Translations under genes and position numbers: made by a program
The notes under the pieces: generated by a model
What the model was told of the DNA's origin: nothing
The model's database searches: none
What the model saw: the letters and a program-made list of their open reading frames with translations, nothing else
In this document: positions 48,135 through 63,546 of the stretch, one piece after another
Layout: each line of letters starts with the position of its first letter
Position numbering within the stretch: the stretch's first letter is position 1
NCBI RefSeq assembly: GCF_002117105.1
Contig: NZ_CP019343.1
Coordinates: forward strand, 1,860,001 to 1,924,000
Reading direction: 5' to 3'
DNA from: Oceanicoccus sagamiensis
GTDB taxonomy: Bacteria; Pseudomonadota; Gammaproteobacteria; Pseudomonadales; Dasaniaceae
Length of the DNA: 64,000 nucleotides

Positions 48135-48660
48135 TCTTTTTTCAAAACTATTATTGGCCGGTTCAGTCGTTACACTGACAGCCTGTGGCGGTGGTGATTA
48201 CCAGGATCTGGACGACTTTATGGCGGATAAAAAATCCCGCCCAGCCGGAATGATTAAACCGATTCCTGTTTTTAAGGCTTATAAAGCCTTTACCTATAGT
48301 GCTTCTGCACTGCGTAGTCCCTTTGAAAAACCTGTTGAAGTTACTGAGATAACACGCTTGCGCATGGCAAGCAATGTTAAGCCAGACCCTAATCGTACTA
48401 AAGAATATCTGGAGCAGTTCAGTCTGGATTCTTTGACCATGGTGGGCACTTTGCAGCAAGGGGATGTGTTATGGGCTTTGATGCAGGATGAAGAGGGTGG
48501 AGTTCACAGAACTCGACTAGGCAACTTTATGGGGCGTAACCATGGGCGTATTGTAGAGTCGACAGAAACCTATGTTTCTGTGATTGAAATTGTGCCCAAT
48601 GGTGTTGATGGTTGGGTCGAAAGACCAAGAACTATTAAGTTAAAGACAATAGAAGAATAG
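48124..48660 (+). CDS. pilP: Type IV pilus inner-membrane lipoprotein PilP
   Basis: The 178-residue lipoprotein has signal and lipobox LLLAGSVVTLTAC (Cys near residue 21), then an extended linker with RSPFEKP and the beta-sandwich HR domain (LEQFSLDSLTMVGTLQQGDVLWALMQD...HRTRLGNFMGRNHGRI). It links PilN/PilO to the secretin PilQ. There are two adjacent ATG codons (48124, 48127); either could start. Confidence 0.96.
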   Translation: MMLNLFSKLLLAGSVVTLTACGGGDYQDLDDFMADKKSRPAGMIKPIPVFKAYKAFTYSASALRSPFEKPVEVTEITRLRMASNVKPDPNRTKEYLEQFSLDSLTMVGTLQQGDVLWALMQDEEGGVHRTRLGNFMGRNHGRIVESTETYVSVIEIVPNGVDGWVERPRTIKLKTIEE

Positions 48661-48728
48661 TGAGAGTGGAGAGTTCCATGGATATTGCATACAGACATTT
48701 GAGTTCAATAAAAGGAGGCCGTGGTTTG

Positions 48729-50882
48729 ATGCCGCATCGCCTATTGAGGACTCTGTCGCTAGTGCTGTGCGCATTGTTTGCGAGTATGGCTTTTGCAGCC
48801 GATGTAAATCTGACGGATGTAGAGTTTAGTTCCCAGCCTGGCGGTCGCTTTGAAGTGCGTCTGGATTTTGATGGTACTCCGCCTGAGCCCAAAGGTTACA
48901 ATATTGAAAAGCCTGCCAGAATCGCACTGGATATGGCTGGTGTTTCCAGCAAGCTGGAACAGAAAAAATTTCCGCTGTCTTATGGTAATGCCAGTAGTGC
49001 CGTTATTTTAGAATCCGGCGGTCGTACCCGGATGATTTTGAACTTAGTCGAATTGGCGCCTTACCAAACCCGTATTGAAGGCAATAGCCTGTTTGTTGAA
49101 GTCGGTGATTCCGGTGTTCGCGAATATTTAAAACCTACCAAAGAAAACCCTGTCTTGAGTGCAGCTTCGTCTAAACAAACGAATGCGGCGAGCAATGACA
49201 TTGTCGATGTTGATTTTAAACGTGGTGACCAGGGTGAAGGTCGTTTGGTGATTAACCTGGCCAACCCTAAAGCCGGTATCAATGTGTTTGTTGAAGGTGG
49301 TTTTATCAAAGTTGATTTTGATGATGTTAATCTGCCTGAGCGCCTGCAGCGTCGCTATGATGTCAGTGATTTTGCGACACCGGTGCAATCGGTTGAAGCC
49401 CAGCCTAGCGAGGGTGGTGCACTCTTCTCTTTGAAAGCCAGCGGTGATTTTGATTATCTGGCATACCAAACTGACAATGAATATGTTGTGAGTGTTAAGC
49501 CACTGACCGCCGAAGAGCTTGAGCTTAAAAAGAAAGAGTTTGCCTATGTGGGTGACAAGCTTTCATTGAACTTCCAGGATATTGAAGTGCGCGCCGTATT
49601 GCAGTTAATTGCGGATTTTACCAGCCTCAACCTGGTAGCGTCGGATACGGTTTCTGGTCGCATTACCTTAAGGTTACAGAATGTGCCCTGGGACCAGGCG
49701 TTGGATTTGGTTTTAAAAACCAAGGGCTTGGATAAGCGTCAGAACGGTAACGTCTTAATGGTGGCTCCAGCGGCTGAGATTGCTGAGAGAGAGCGCCAGG
49801 AAATTGAAAATAACAAACAGATTGAAGAGTTGGCGCCACTGCAGACCGAGTACATCCGTATTCGTTATGCCGACGCGCGTGAAATGTATCGCTTATTTGG
49901 CAATGAAAGTGGTGGCCCTGAAGAAGTATCAACCACCAGCCTATTATCACCCCGTGGTAGCGTGATAGTTGATGAGCGGACAAACTCTTTATTAGTGACT
50001 GAGACTGCACAGAAATTACAAGAATTCCGCCGCGTTGTTCGCTTGCTGGATGTACCTGTTAGGCAGGTATTGGTTGAAGCGCGCATTGTTATTGCCAACT
50101 CCAGTTTTGATGAAGAGTTAGGTGTGCAGTGGGGTGCTTCGGGTATCAATGCTGTGAATAGTGGTGAAGACTTATTGTTCTTCGGTGGTAATACTGATTC
50201 GATTATCGACAGTCGTAGCTCGGTGGCTCAGGCAGCCCTCGATATTGCTCAGGGTAATGACTTATCAGAACCTATTCTTGCCCCTGATGCATTAAACGTT
50301 GACTTAGGTGTAGCTAACCCTACAGGTAGCGTTGCGGTAGGTTTTGTTAACGACGATGTTATTTTACAGATGGAGTTGAATGCGCTTGAATCACAGGGTC
50401 GTGGTGAAATTGTTTCGCAGCCTAAGGTGATTACCGGTGATAAACAGGAAGCGGTTATCAAGTCGGGTTCTGAGGTGCCTTTCCAGGAATCTTCTGCCAA
50501 CGGTGAAACTACCGTCTCGTTTAAAGAGGCGGTACTGAAATTACAGGTAACCCCGAGCATTACACCGGATGACCGTATCATTATGACTCTGGAGATTAAC
50601 CAGGACTCTATTGGTGACCTGGTACCTTCCGGTAATGGCGGTGTTGTACCAACAATTGACACCACTGAGCTGACCACCCAGGTACTGGTCGGTAATGGTG
50701 AAACGGTTGTATTGGGTGGTGTTTTCCGCACCGTCGATGTAGAGTCAGAATCTAAAGTTCCTGTGTTAGGTGATATTCCTTACCTTGGCCGCCTGTTCAC
50801 GAATACCTCGGTGACTCAGGAGAAGACAGAGACTTTAATCTTTATCACGCCAAGAATTTTGGCTGATACCCTTATCGATTAA
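48729..50882 (+). CDS. pilQ: Type IV pilus secretin PilQ
   Basis: The 717-residue outer-membrane secretin is called from ATG 48729 because a perfect AGGAGG lies 10 bases upstream and the product then starts with a clean signal peptide (LLRTLSLVLCALFASMAFA). In-frame starts at GTG 48660 and ATG 48678 would put about 20 residues before the signal. Two AMIN domains (about 25-230) are followed by N0/N1 domains (LSLNFQDIEVRAVLQLIADFT) and the secretin core (VPFQESSANGETTVSFKEAVLKLQVTPSI...VLGGVFR). It forms the pilus exit pore. Confidence 0.95.
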   Translation: MPHRLLRTLSLVLCALFASMAFAADVNLTDVEFSSQPGGRFEVRLDFDGTPPEPKGYNIEKPARIALDMAGVSSKLEQKKFPLSYGNASSAVILESGGRTRMILNLVELAPYQTRIEGNSLFVEVGDSGVREYLKPTKENPVLSAASSKQTNAASNDIVDVDFKRGDQGEGRLVINLANPKAGINVFVEGGFIKVDFDDVNLPERLQRRYDVSDFATPVQSVEAQPSEGGALFSLKASGDFDYLAYQTDNEYVVSVKPLTAEELELKKKEFAYVGDKLSLNFQDIEVRAVLQLIADFTSLNLVASDTVSGRITLRLQNVPWDQALDLVLKTKGLDKRQNGNVLMVAPAAEIAERERQEIENNKQIEELAPLQTEYIRIRYADAREMYRLFGNESGGPEEVSTTSLLSPRGSVIVDERTNSLLVTETAQKLQEFRRVVRLLDVPVRQVLVEARIVIANSSFDEELGVQWGASGINAVNSGEDLLFFGGNTDSIIDSRSSVAQAALDIAQGNDLSEPILAPDALNVDLGVANPTGSVAVGFVNDDVILQMELNALESQGRGEIVSQPKVITGDKQEAVIKSGSEVPFQESSANGETTVSFKEAVLKLQVTPSITPDDRIIMTLEINQDSIGDLVPSGNGGVVPTIDTTELTTQVLVGNGETVVLGGVFRTVDVESESKVPVLGDIPYLGRLFTNTSVTQEKTETLIFITPRILADTLID

Positions 50883-50905
50883 GATTGACTAAAAAAGATT
50901 GACTA
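50881..50905 (+). repeat. Short direct repeat at the end of pilQ
   Basis: AAGATTGACTA occurs at 50881-50891 and again at 50895-50905, a 14-base period. The first copy overlaps the last two bases of the pilQ stop codon. It looks like a small local duplication. Confidence 0.6.
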
Positions 50906-50924
50906 CAACACACCTGAAAACAGC

Positions 50925-51440
50925 ATGAAATCTTCTTCCAACGTTTTTCTTGTCGGCCCTATGGGGGCCGGCAAATCTACCATCGGGCGGCTATTAGCCG
51001 CCGATCTTCGTTTAGACTTTAAAGATACCGATAAAGAAATTGAAGACCGTAGCGGTGTGGATATCCCCTGGATTTTTGATATGGAAGGGGAAGACGGTTT
51101 TCGTGACCGTGAAGCGGCCATGCTCGATGAGTTAACCCAATTGGATAAAACCCTGCTGGCAACCGGTGGCGGCATTGTGCTGAAACCTGAAAACCGCAAA
51201 GCGCTGGCTAGTCGGGGCCGGGTTGTGTATTTAATGACCTCAATCGACGAACAGGTCCGAAGAACCGCCAGGGATAAAAAGCGTCCCTTGCTCAATACCG
51301 AAGAGCCTCGACAGGTACTAACCGACCTGATGAATCTGCGCCATCCCTTATATGAAGAAATCGCCGACTATGTGATCGATACTGACGGTCGCAGCCCCAA
51401 ATCCGTGGCCCAGGAATTAACGCGGATGCTTTCTTCGTAA
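50925..51440 (+). CDS. aroK: Shikimate kinase
   Basis: The 171-residue enzyme phosphorylates shikimate in aromatic amino-acid synthesis. The P-loop [15 protein letters not shown] (about 12-26), [20 protein letters not shown] and the adenine-binding [10 protein letters not shown] region fit AroK. It follows pilQ after 42 bases, the conserved pilMNOPQ-aroKB order. Confidence 0.97.
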   Translation: MKSSSNVFLVGPMGAGKSTIGRLLAADLRLDFKDTDKEIEDRSGVDIPWIFDMEGEDGFRDREAAMLDELTQLDKTLLATGGGIVLKPENRKALASRGRVVYLMTSIDEQVRRTARDKKRPLLNTEEPRQVLTDLMNLRHPLYEEIADYVIDTDGRSPKSVAQELTRMLSS

Positions 51441-51522
51441 AACGCGCCACAGCGGTTTATCTTATAAGAGCGATTGTGTTTAAATATCGCATCCACTCTA
51501 TACGCTCAAGTTAAACCATATC

Positions 51523-52605
51523 ATGCAAACGCTCAGTGTCGATCTAGGTGATAGAAGCTACCCGATTTATATCGGCGAAGGCCTGTTGAACCAGCCAGAA
51601 TTACTCCTTAATCATATCCAGGGCCGTCAGGTGCTGGTGGTCAGTAATGAAACCGTCGCCCCTATCTATCTGGCTACAATCCGGCAAGCGTTGTCCGGCC
51701 TGCATTATTCAGAAGTGATTTTGCCCGATGGTGAACAGCATAAAACGCTGGACGTGCTCAGTGCCATTTACGATAAACTGCTGGAAGATAAGCATAATCG
51801 CACGACCACATTGGTGGCCTTAGGCGGAGGAGTGGTAGGTGATATGACCGGCTATGCCGCGGCCAGCTACCAGCGTGGCGTTAACTTTATTCAAATTCCT
51901 ACCACCTTATTATCCCAGGTCGATTCTTCAGTCGGTGGTAAAACCGGGGTTAATCATCCGCTGGGTAAAAATATGATTGGGGCTTTCCATCAGCCACAAT
52001 GTGTTATTGCCGATACTCATACCTTAACGACCTTGCCCCAGCGCGAATTATCCGCGGGTATCGCCGAAGTGATTAAGTATGGTTTGATCTGTGACGCTGA
52101 TTTTTATGCATGGTTAGAGCAACATGTAGAAGAACTGTTAGCCTGCGATCAAACCGCCCTGGCCGAAGCGATTTATCGCTCCTGTGACAATAAAGCCAAA
52201 GTCGTGGCCAGTGATGAGCGTGAAGCGGGTATACGAGCTATCCTTAATTTAGGTCACACCTTTGGTCATGCCATCGAAACAGCACAAGGTTATGGTAATT
52301 GGCTACATGGAGAGGCCGTAGCCGCGGGCATGCAGCTAGCCGCCCAGCTATCAGAAAAAATGCAGTGGATCAGCGCTGATGATGTTGACAGTGTGCGTCA
52401 TCTTTTATTGCGGGCGAAGTTACCCGTTACACCACCGGCCATGACCTGCGACCAATTCTTATCATTAATGGCCGTAGATAAAAAAGTGTTAGACGGGCGC
52501 TTACGTTTAGTATTGTTAAAGAAAATGGGCGAGGCTATTATTACCAGTGATATTGCGGAGCAGGATGTGCGCGATACCCTAACCGATGCCGGAGTCTCAG
52601 CTTAA
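51523..52605 (+). CDS. aroB: 3-dehydroquinate synthase
   Basis: The 360-residue NAD-dependent, metal-containing enzyme cyclises DAHP in the shikimate pathway. Key strings are [66 protein letters not shown] and the metal-binding [11 protein letters not shown]. It sits 82 bases after aroK. Confidence 0.98.
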   Translation: MQTLSVDLGDRSYPIYIGEGLLNQPELLLNHIQGRQVLVVSNETVAPIYLATIRQALSGLHYSEVILPDGEQHKTLDVLSAIYDKLLEDKHNRTTTLVALGGGVVGDMTGYAAASYQRGVNFIQIPTTLLSQVDSSVGGKTGVNHPLGKNMIGAFHQPQCVIADTHTLTTLPQRELSAGIAEVIKYGLICDADFYAWLEQHVEELLACDQTALAEAIYRSCDNKAKVVASDEREAGIRAILNLGHTFGHAIETAQGYGNWLHGEAVAAGMQLAAQLSEKMQWISADDVDSVRHLLLRAKLPVTPPAMTCDQFLSLMAVDKKVLDGRLRLVLLKKMGEAIITSDIAEQDVRDTLTDAGVSA

Positions 52606-52644
52606 GTGACTACCCCTATCAAAGAGCAGCAATAGGATTGCCTA

Positions 52645-54252
52645 ATGACTGAAACAGCCAGTTACGACGCTGAGCATTATGTGCAGCGCCTCGATCTAGG
52701 GGAAGATCCCTTTGCTGTTGATTTTGAATCTGATTATTTCTATACCGGTGGTATGCGCCGCCAGCTGCTAGACCAGCTGGTTCACTTTAGCCGTTTTGGT
52801 CATCAAACCGTGTTGCTAGTAGGTGCCACCGGTTGCGGTACTTCCGCCTTGCTTGACCAAGCCTATGAGCAGATCGAAGATGCCATGGACTGCTGCTTTA
52901 TCAATGCCGAAGAGTCTACTTTACCGGAACAGTTAATAGAATCGCTGAACGAACAACTCAATTTCCAACTGCCTTCTCCCATTGCGTCGCCGGATTTTTT
53001 AGCCGCCTTACAGTCCGGCTTAATCATCGATGGTGAGCCAGAGCCTATTATGTTGGCGGTTGACCAGTCCCATTATCTTTCACTTGAGGCTTACCAGCTG
53101 CTGCGTGAGATTGTGGCATTAGGTGACGGTAATATCTGCCTGTTAATTGCCGGTGAATACCAGGTTGAGCAGATGGCCAAGCTGGCGTCTTTTGATGACG
53201 GGCAAATAAAATTAGTGGAGCTGGAACCTCTAACCGCTACGGAAAGCGGCGACTATATTCTGGGGCTGCTTCGCTCTGTGGGTTATGCTGGCGAGTTGCC
53301 CTTAAGCAATGACCAACTAGCGGTATTGCATGAGCGCAGCGGCGGCAATTTGCTTGAGATCAATCAACTAGTGCCGTCCTTATTAAATGCTAAAGCCACG
53401 GCTAGCCCATCAACGTTCCGTTTTGGTATCCCTATTGCCCATGTGGCGGCTATTAGTATTCTTGCTGTGGCGCTAATAGGCTCATGGCTGTATCAAGGTA
53501 GCGATCAACAGCCGGCGGAGGCAGCACTCAGTCCGGCACCGGTTAGTGCCGAACAAGTTGAACCTGCATCCATTGCCTTAGTAAAGGAAGAGCAACTGCC
53601 GCTCCGGCCTACAGAGGCAATAGCAGCAGTTAATGAGCCTGGGGTGGCTGAAGATACCGCCGGGGCGATTGAGCGCTCGACGGTTATCCCGGTTGAGCCT
53701 GTCGCCGCAGTGGCCGTCGCTGAGCCTCTGCAAAAGGCTGCTGCCCCTGCCGTCAGCCCCGTGGTTGAAGAAAAGCCTGTTATAAAGGCCAAGCCTGAAG
53801 CTGTGGTTGCAGCCCCTGTCGAAAGCAAGCCGGTGGCTGCAGCTCCCGCTGTAACCCCTGCACTCACTCCCACGCCCACACCTGCACCTGCACCTGCACC
53901 AGCCAGCAAAGCCAAACTTGCAGAGCCAGCCCCTGTGGCTGCTAAGCCTGCCTTACCCGTAAGGGAGCAGCGTTTATTGGCCTACCCTGAAACCCAGTAT
54001 ATGCTCCAGCTGATTGGCTCAGTCGAAGAGGCCCGCGCCAGAGAGTTTGTTAAACGCTATATCAACCGTATGCCTGTCACCTACTTTGAAACCCGCTTAA
54101 AGGGTAAACCCTGGTTTGTGGTGGTCACCGGCCCCTATAATGACAAGCCGGCAGCTCTCGCCGGTGTTAAAGTCCTTCCCCCTGAGCTACAAAAGCAACG
54201 CCCCTGGGCCCGCAGTGTGGCTAGCGTCCATAAGGATATCGGCAAGAAATAA
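52645..54252 (+). CDS. damX: DamX-like SPOR-domain division protein with N-terminal AAA-type domain
   Basis: The 535-residue protein has an N-terminal ATPase-like domain (about 20-250) of the ExeA/GspA type, but its Walker A reads GATGCGTS (60-67) with no lysine, so ATP hydrolysis is doubtful. A transmembrane helix follows (about 266-285, VAAISILAVALIGSWLY), then a long Ala/Pro/Val/Glu periplasmic linker with a PTPTPAPAPAPAP tract (53868-53905) and a C-terminal SPOR domain (about 450-530, YMLQLIGSVEEARAREFVKRYI). SPOR domains bind denuded septal peptidoglycan. Synteny with aroB and gltB is as in Pseudomonas. Confidence 0.88.
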   Translation: MTETASYDAEHYVQRLDLGEDPFAVDFESDYFYTGGMRRQLLDQLVHFSRFGHQTVLLVGATGCGTSALLDQAYEQIEDAMDCCFINAEESTLPEQLIESLNEQLNFQLPSPIASPDFLAALQSGLIIDGEPEPIMLAVDQSHYLSLEAYQLLREIVALGDGNICLLIAGEYQVEQMAKLASFDDGQIKLVELEPLTATESGDYILGLLRSVGYAGELPLSNDQLAVLHERSGGNLLEINQLVPSLLNAKATASPSTFRFGIPIAHVAAISILAVALIGSWLYQGSDQQPAEAALSPAPVSAEQVEPASIALVKEEQLPLRPTEAIAAVNEPGVAEDTAGAIERSTVIPVEPVAAVAVAEPLQKAAAPAVSPVVEEKPVIKAKPEAVVAAPVESKPVAAAPAVTPALTPTPTPAPAPAPASKAKLAEPAPVAAKPALPVREQRLLAYPETQYMLQLIGSVEEARAREFVKRYINRMPVTYFETRLKGKPWFVVVTGPYNDKPAALAGVKVLPPELQKQRPWARSVASVHKDIGKK

Positions 54253-54296
54253 CCCCGGGCCGATCTGGTTAAAAAATGACCGTTTTCCTTTCAAAT

Positions 54297-54325
54297 TTGT
54301 CCCCTTAGGGTCATACGTGTAGAAT
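54297..54325 (+). promoter_or_regulatory. Sigma-70-type promoter for gltBD
   Basis: TTGTCC (54297-54302), a 17-base spacer and TAGAAT (54320-54325) match the consensus 4/6 and 5/6. This leaves a leader of roughly 85-90 bases before the gltB ATG. Confidence 0.55.
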
Positions 54326-54418
54326 GTCCTCCCTTTTTTCCTGCGCATGGCAGAATTTTGTGCTGTGGTCGTTGTATCTTTTTGATTTTACAAAAGATTT
54401 TTTAGCGAGATTCGTTAT

Positions 54419-60302
<5,884 letters not shown>

Positions 60303-60314
60303 TCCGGGTGTGTT

Positions 60315-60332
60315 GGTGGATTATAATCCACC
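60315..60332. repeat. REP-like palindrome, single unit (locus E)
   Basis: A perfect GGTGGATTATAATCCACC followed by CTACG, placed between the gltD stop and its terminator, so it is transcribed in the gltBD mRNA 3' end. Confidence 0.85.
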
Positions 60333-60337
60333 CTACG

Positions 60338-60362
60338 AAGGCACGGTTCTCGTGCCTTTTTT
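60338..60362 (+). terminator. Rho-independent terminator after gltD
   Basis: AAGGCACG (60338-60345) pairs with CGTGCCTT (60351-60358) around a 5-base loop, then T-run to 60362. It begins one base after the REP-like flank. Confidence 0.9.
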
Positions 60363-60384
60363 GTGTTTCTACAGGTAAAACAAT

Positions 60385-61452
60385 ATGTCCGAGTTAAAAA
60401 ACGATCGCTTTCTACGTGCTTTATTAAAACAGCCCGTCGACTTCACGCCTGTCTGGATGATGCGCCAGGCAGGTCGTTATTTGCCGGAGTACCGCGCCAG
60501 CCGTGCCAAGGCCGGTGACTTTATGTCACTGTGTATGAATCCTGAGTTTGCCTGTGAAGTGACCATGCAGCCCCTGGATCGTTACCCTTCATTAGATGCG
60601 GCGATTTTATTCTCTGATATTCTAACCATTCCCGATGCCATGGGTTTGGGTTTATATTTTGAAACTGGCGAAGGTCCACGTTTTAAAAAGACCGTAAGAA
60701 CCGCAGCAGAGGTCGAGGCTTTACCGATTCCTGATGCAGAAAAAGATTTGGGTTATGTGATGGATGCCGTTAGCACCATTCGCAAAGAACTTAATGGCCG
60801 TGTACCACTGATCGGCTTCTCCGGCAGCCCATGGACCCTGGCCACTTATATGGTAGAAGGCGGCTCATCTAAAGATCATCGTTTAGCCAAGGCTTTAGCT
60901 TTTAACGAACCGCACACCATGCATGCCCTGTTAGATAAATTAGCCCAGAGCGTAACCACTTACCTTAATGGCCAAATTAAAGCGGGCGCACAGGCCGTAC
61001 AAATTTTTGATACCTGGGGTGGGGCGCTAAGCCACAATGCTTATAAAGAGTTTTCTCTGAACTATATGCAGAAAATCGTTAATGGTTTAATCCGTGAAAA
61101 TGAAGGCCGTGAAGTCCCGGTGATTTTGTTTACCAAAAACGGCGGCCAATGGTTAGAAACTATGGCGGATACCGGCGCTACCGCTTTAGGTTTGGATTGG
61201 ACAACGGATATTGGCAATGCCCGCCAGCGGGTAGGGGATAAGGTAGCCTTGCAAGGCAATATGGATCCCACCATGCTCTATGCATCGCCTGATCGTATTA
61301 GGGAAGAAGTTAAAACTATTCTTGCGGGTTTTGGTAATGGCAGTGGCCATATCTTTAACCTGGGCCATGGCATTACGCCTGAAGTGGACCCGGAACACGC
61401 CCGAGCCTTTATTGAATCCGTTCATGAACTGTCCGCGCCATACCACAAGTAG
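60385..61452 (+). CDS. hemE: Uroporphyrinogen decarboxylase
   Basis: The 355-residue enzyme decarboxylates uroporphyrinogen III to coproporphyrinogen III in haem synthesis. Conserved are [21 protein letters not shown] near the N-terminus, [34 protein letters not shown] and [20 protein letters not shown]. Its TAG stop is the TAG of the GTAGGG flank of a REP-like unit. The protein length is normal. Confidence 0.98.
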   Translation: MSELKNDRFLRALLKQPVDFTPVWMMRQAGRYLPEYRASRAKAGDFMSLCMNPEFACEVTMQPLDRYPSLDAAILFSDILTIPDAMGLGLYFETGEGPRFKKTVRTAAEVEALPIPDAEKDLGYVMDAVSTIRKELNGRVPLIGFSGSPWTLATYMVEGGSSKDHRLAKALAFNEPHTMHALLDKLAQSVTTYLNGQIKAGAQAVQIFDTWGGALSHNAYKEFSLNYMQKIVNGLIRENEGREVPVILFTKNGGQWLETMADTGATALGLDWTTDIGNARQRVGDKVALQGNMDPTMLYASPDRIREEVKTILAGFGNGSGHIFNLGHGITPEVDPEHARAFIESVHELSAPYHK

Positions 61453-61513
61453 GGTGGATTAAAATCCACCGATGAGTGTTACGCAATGTGGTGGATTATA
61501 ATCCACCCTACGG
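61449..61513. repeat. REP-like palindrome pair supplying two stop codons (locus F)
   Basis: Units are GGTGGATTAAAATCCACC (61453-61470, one central mismatch) and GGTGGATTATAATCCACC (61490-61507), only 19 bases apart, with GTAGG and CCTACG flanks pointing outward. The left TAG (61450-61452) is the hemE stop and the right CTA (61508-61510) is the TAG stop of the convergent DUF4136 gene. Confidence 0.88.
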
Positions 61514-62080
61514 AGCTGAGCCTGGCGGGTAATTGCCAAAGATCTCAGCCACCGCTGCATCAATCACCGCGGTAATTTCTTCTGGCGACTCTTCAGAAAT
61601 TTTAATAATCTTGCTGCCGCGCCACTTTAGCTTTTTATCAGCAGGGTCCACCAGGTCAATCACCAGATTGGCTTCCTTCACCACCGATTTATCACCAATG
61701 GGAAAACTCAACGACAGCCCCATTGCAGAGTTGCCACCACTGCTGCCACCAAAGCCTACGCTACCACTGGATTTTGGCGGCTCCTGCCGGGTATGTGTAG
61801 TCACTTGATAGCGCACCAGCACATCCGGCTTGCTGTCCGCCTCATTAAAGCCGGCACTAAATAATTCTGTCTTTAAAGCTTCTTGAACACGCTGGGCGAT
61901 CAGCGGGTCAAAACCTTCCTCCACCTTGCTGTCCGCTGCCAGCCAGTCATAGGCCCTGAAAGCAGAAAAATCCGTCTCAGTATCATAATCCACCATCACA
62001 TTACTGACAGGTGTACAGGCCGCCAGAACAAAGCCGATCAGCACAATCAACAGGCGTTGGGCGGAACATAGTGGGTGCAT
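61508..62080 (-). CDS. DUF4136 family lipoprotein
   Basis: The 190-residue protein has a lipoprotein signal with lipobox LIGFVLAAC (Cys 22). The DUF4136 pattern follows: VDYDTETDFSAFRAYDWL, IAQRVQEALKTELFSAGF, PDVLVRYQVTTHTR, and the C-terminal LVIDLVDPADKKLKWRGSKI. A Gly/Ser-rich loop (about 104-118) interrupts the fold. Function is unknown; members are probably outer-membrane-anchored. Its last codon is followed by a TAG derived from the neighbouring repeat. Confidence 0.85.
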   Translation of the reverse strand: MHPLCSAQRLLIVLIGFVLAACTPVSNVMVDYDTETDFSAFRAYDWLAADSKVEEGFDPLIAQRVQEALKTELFSAGFNEADSKPDVLVRYQVTTHTRQEPPKSSGSVGFGGSSGGNSAMGLSLSFPIGDKSVVKEANLVIDLVDPADKKLKWRGSKIIKISEESPEEITAVIDAAVAEIFGNYPPGSAP

Positions 62081-62256
62081 AGCAATCTCTCGGTCTTATT
62101 GGGGTAGGGGTCAATATAGGCGATTACACCATTGGCGGCAAATACTGCGGCGGGCTTCTTTATAGCTAAAAGGTATCACTATGATAATAACAATCAATTT
62201 TCCTAATCAGGATGCTTGGGCGATACTAGCGCCATCATTTGAAGAGGAGCAGCATC

Positions 62257-62499
62257 ATGCAAAGATTCACTATATTCGGAAAAGAAAGCTGTGGTTTCTG
62301 TCGTCGGGCCAAAGAGCTCTGTGAGATTAAAGGGTTGGAATACCGCTATGTCGATATCGAGAAAGAGGGTATCGGTCAGGCTGACCTCGAGAAAACCGTT
62401 GGCGGCCCTGTGACCACCGTGCCACAGATCTTCCATGGCCAGAGCCATATCGGAGGCTTTGACGCTCTGGAACGTTTCTTATCAGAACACGCTGCCTAA
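62257..62499 (+). CDS. Glutaredoxin (GrxA-like, CxxC)
   Basis: The 80-residue protein starts at ATG 62257 with GAGGAG seven bases upstream; a TTG at 62239 would add six residues. It shows MQRFTIFGKESCGFCRRAKEL with the CGFC active site, TVPQIFHGQSHIGGFDALERFL with the cis-Pro TVPQIF and GG glutathione-binding motifs. The length and pattern are close to E. coli GrxA. It reduces protein disulfides with glutathione. Confidence 0.9.
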   Translation: MQRFTIFGKESCGFCRRAKELCEIKGLEYRYVDIEKEGIGQADLEKTVGGPVTTVPQIFHGQSHIGGFDALERFLSEHAA

Positions 62500-62514
62500 T
62501 TCCTCCATTTTTGC

Positions 62515-62648
62515 CATTCCCGCCTACGCGGGAATTAGCCCGTAGGGTGGATTATAATCCACCGGTTATGACTGCTTCTGGCTGGGTTTGGTGGATTATA
62601 ATCCACCCTACAGTGTTCGGTCGTTGGTTGAGCGGGTAGGCGGGAATG
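62515..62648. repeat. Composite nested inverted repeat containing a REP-like pair (locus G)
   Basis: Outer arms CATTCCCGCCTAC (62515-62527) and GTAGGCGGGAATG (62636-62648) are exact 13-base inverted repeats. Inside are two perfect GGTGGATTATAATCCACC units (62546-62563 and 62590-62607), 26 bases apart with outward GTAGG/CCTAC flanks. Another small hairpin (TTCCCGCCTACGCGGGAA) overlaps the left arm. The whole 134-base block has no coding frame and lies between the glutaredoxin and M48 genes. Confidence 0.85.
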
Positions 62649-62757
62649 ATGGTTATTCTTCTATTTAGCTAAAAGAAAAATTGTTGTTTACCCATGACCC
62701 CTATAAAATTTAGTGAGTTACACCTTCACTATTTTTTACAGTCACTGGATAACACCG

Positions 62758-63543
62758 ATGCAAAAACTTGTAACTCTTATTGCACTAGCCCTAATCACCA
62801 CAGCCTGCGCGACTTCCCCAACCGGCCGTTCACAACTGCTACTGATGCCTGAAAGCGAAATGGACCAAATGGGTGTCGCTGCTTTTACTGAAATGAAAAC
62901 TACTATCGACGTCGAAAAAGCCGCTGCTACCAACCAATATGTTGACTGTGTTGCCAATGCGGTTATCGCAGTCCTTCCCAGTGATCAACAACGCAACTGG
63001 GAAGTCGTCGTCTTTAAAGATAACAGCGCCAATGCCTTCGCTTTACCCGGTAATAAAATCGGTGTGCATACCGGCATCCTAAAAGTCGCCAGTGACCAAG
63101 GCCAATTAGCTGCAATTATTGGCCATGAGATAGGGCATGTGCTGGCCCAACATGGTAACGAGCGGATGTCGATTGAATATGCCTCGCAAACTAGCCAGCA
63201 ATTATTAGGCGCGGTGATGGAGGGAACACAAGAGGGCGCCATGGTGATGGCGGCTATGGGGGTTGGCGCGCAGTATGGGGTGGCACTGCCTTATAGTCGC
63301 TCACATGAAACTGAAGCGGATTTAATGGGGTTAAGGTTAATGGCAAAGGCGGGTTTTGATCCTCGCGCCAGTGTAACCCTTTGGCATAATATGGCTGCCA
63401 ACGCCAATGGCGCGCCGCCGGAGTTTATGTCGACGCATCCCTCTAGTCAAAGTCGTATAAAAGGTTTGCAAGCTAATATGAAAGAAGCGCTTGATCTATA
63501 TAGTGCGGCGGGCAAGCAAGGCAAAAAGCCCCGCTGTCAATAA
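62758..63543 (+). CDS. M48-family metalloprotease lipoprotein
   Basis: The 261-residue protein is called from ATG 62758, which gives a lipoprotein signal with lipobox LITTAC (Cys 17); an ATG at 62713 would hide the signal behind 15 residues. The zinc site is HEIGH (123-127) with the third ligand in RSHETEADLMGLRLM. LPGNKIGVHTGIL and STHPSSQSRIKGL are typical of LoiP/YcaL-type periplasmic proteases. These take part in outer-membrane protein quality control; the substrate here is unknown. Confidence 0.9.
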   Translation: MQKLVTLIALALITTACATSPTGRSQLLLMPESEMDQMGVAAFTEMKTTIDVEKAAATNQYVDCVANAVIAVLPSDQQRNWEVVVFKDNSANAFALPGNKIGVHTGILKVASDQGQLAAIIGHEIGHVLAQHGNERMSIEYASQTSQQLLGAVMEGTQEGAMVMAAMGVGAQYGVALPYSRSHETEADLMGLRLMAKAGFDPRASVTLWHNMAANANGAPPEFMSTHPSSQSRIKGLQANMKEALDLYSAAGKQGKKPRCQ

Positions 63544-63546
63544 TCC

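Noticed and set aside
50249-50731. 160-residue minus-strand frame opposite pilQ
   Set aside because: Shadow of the secretin core; Ser/Thr/Pro-rich without motifs.
53505-53915. 136-residue Gly/Ala-rich minus-strand frame
   Set aside because: It is the reverse of the Ala/Pro linker of damX; repetitive codons keep all frames open.
62170-62200. Possible Fur box upstream of the glutaredoxin gene (ATGATAATAACAATC)
   Set aside because: Only partial, asymmetric resemblance to the Fur consensus; A/T-rich sequence gives such matches by chance.
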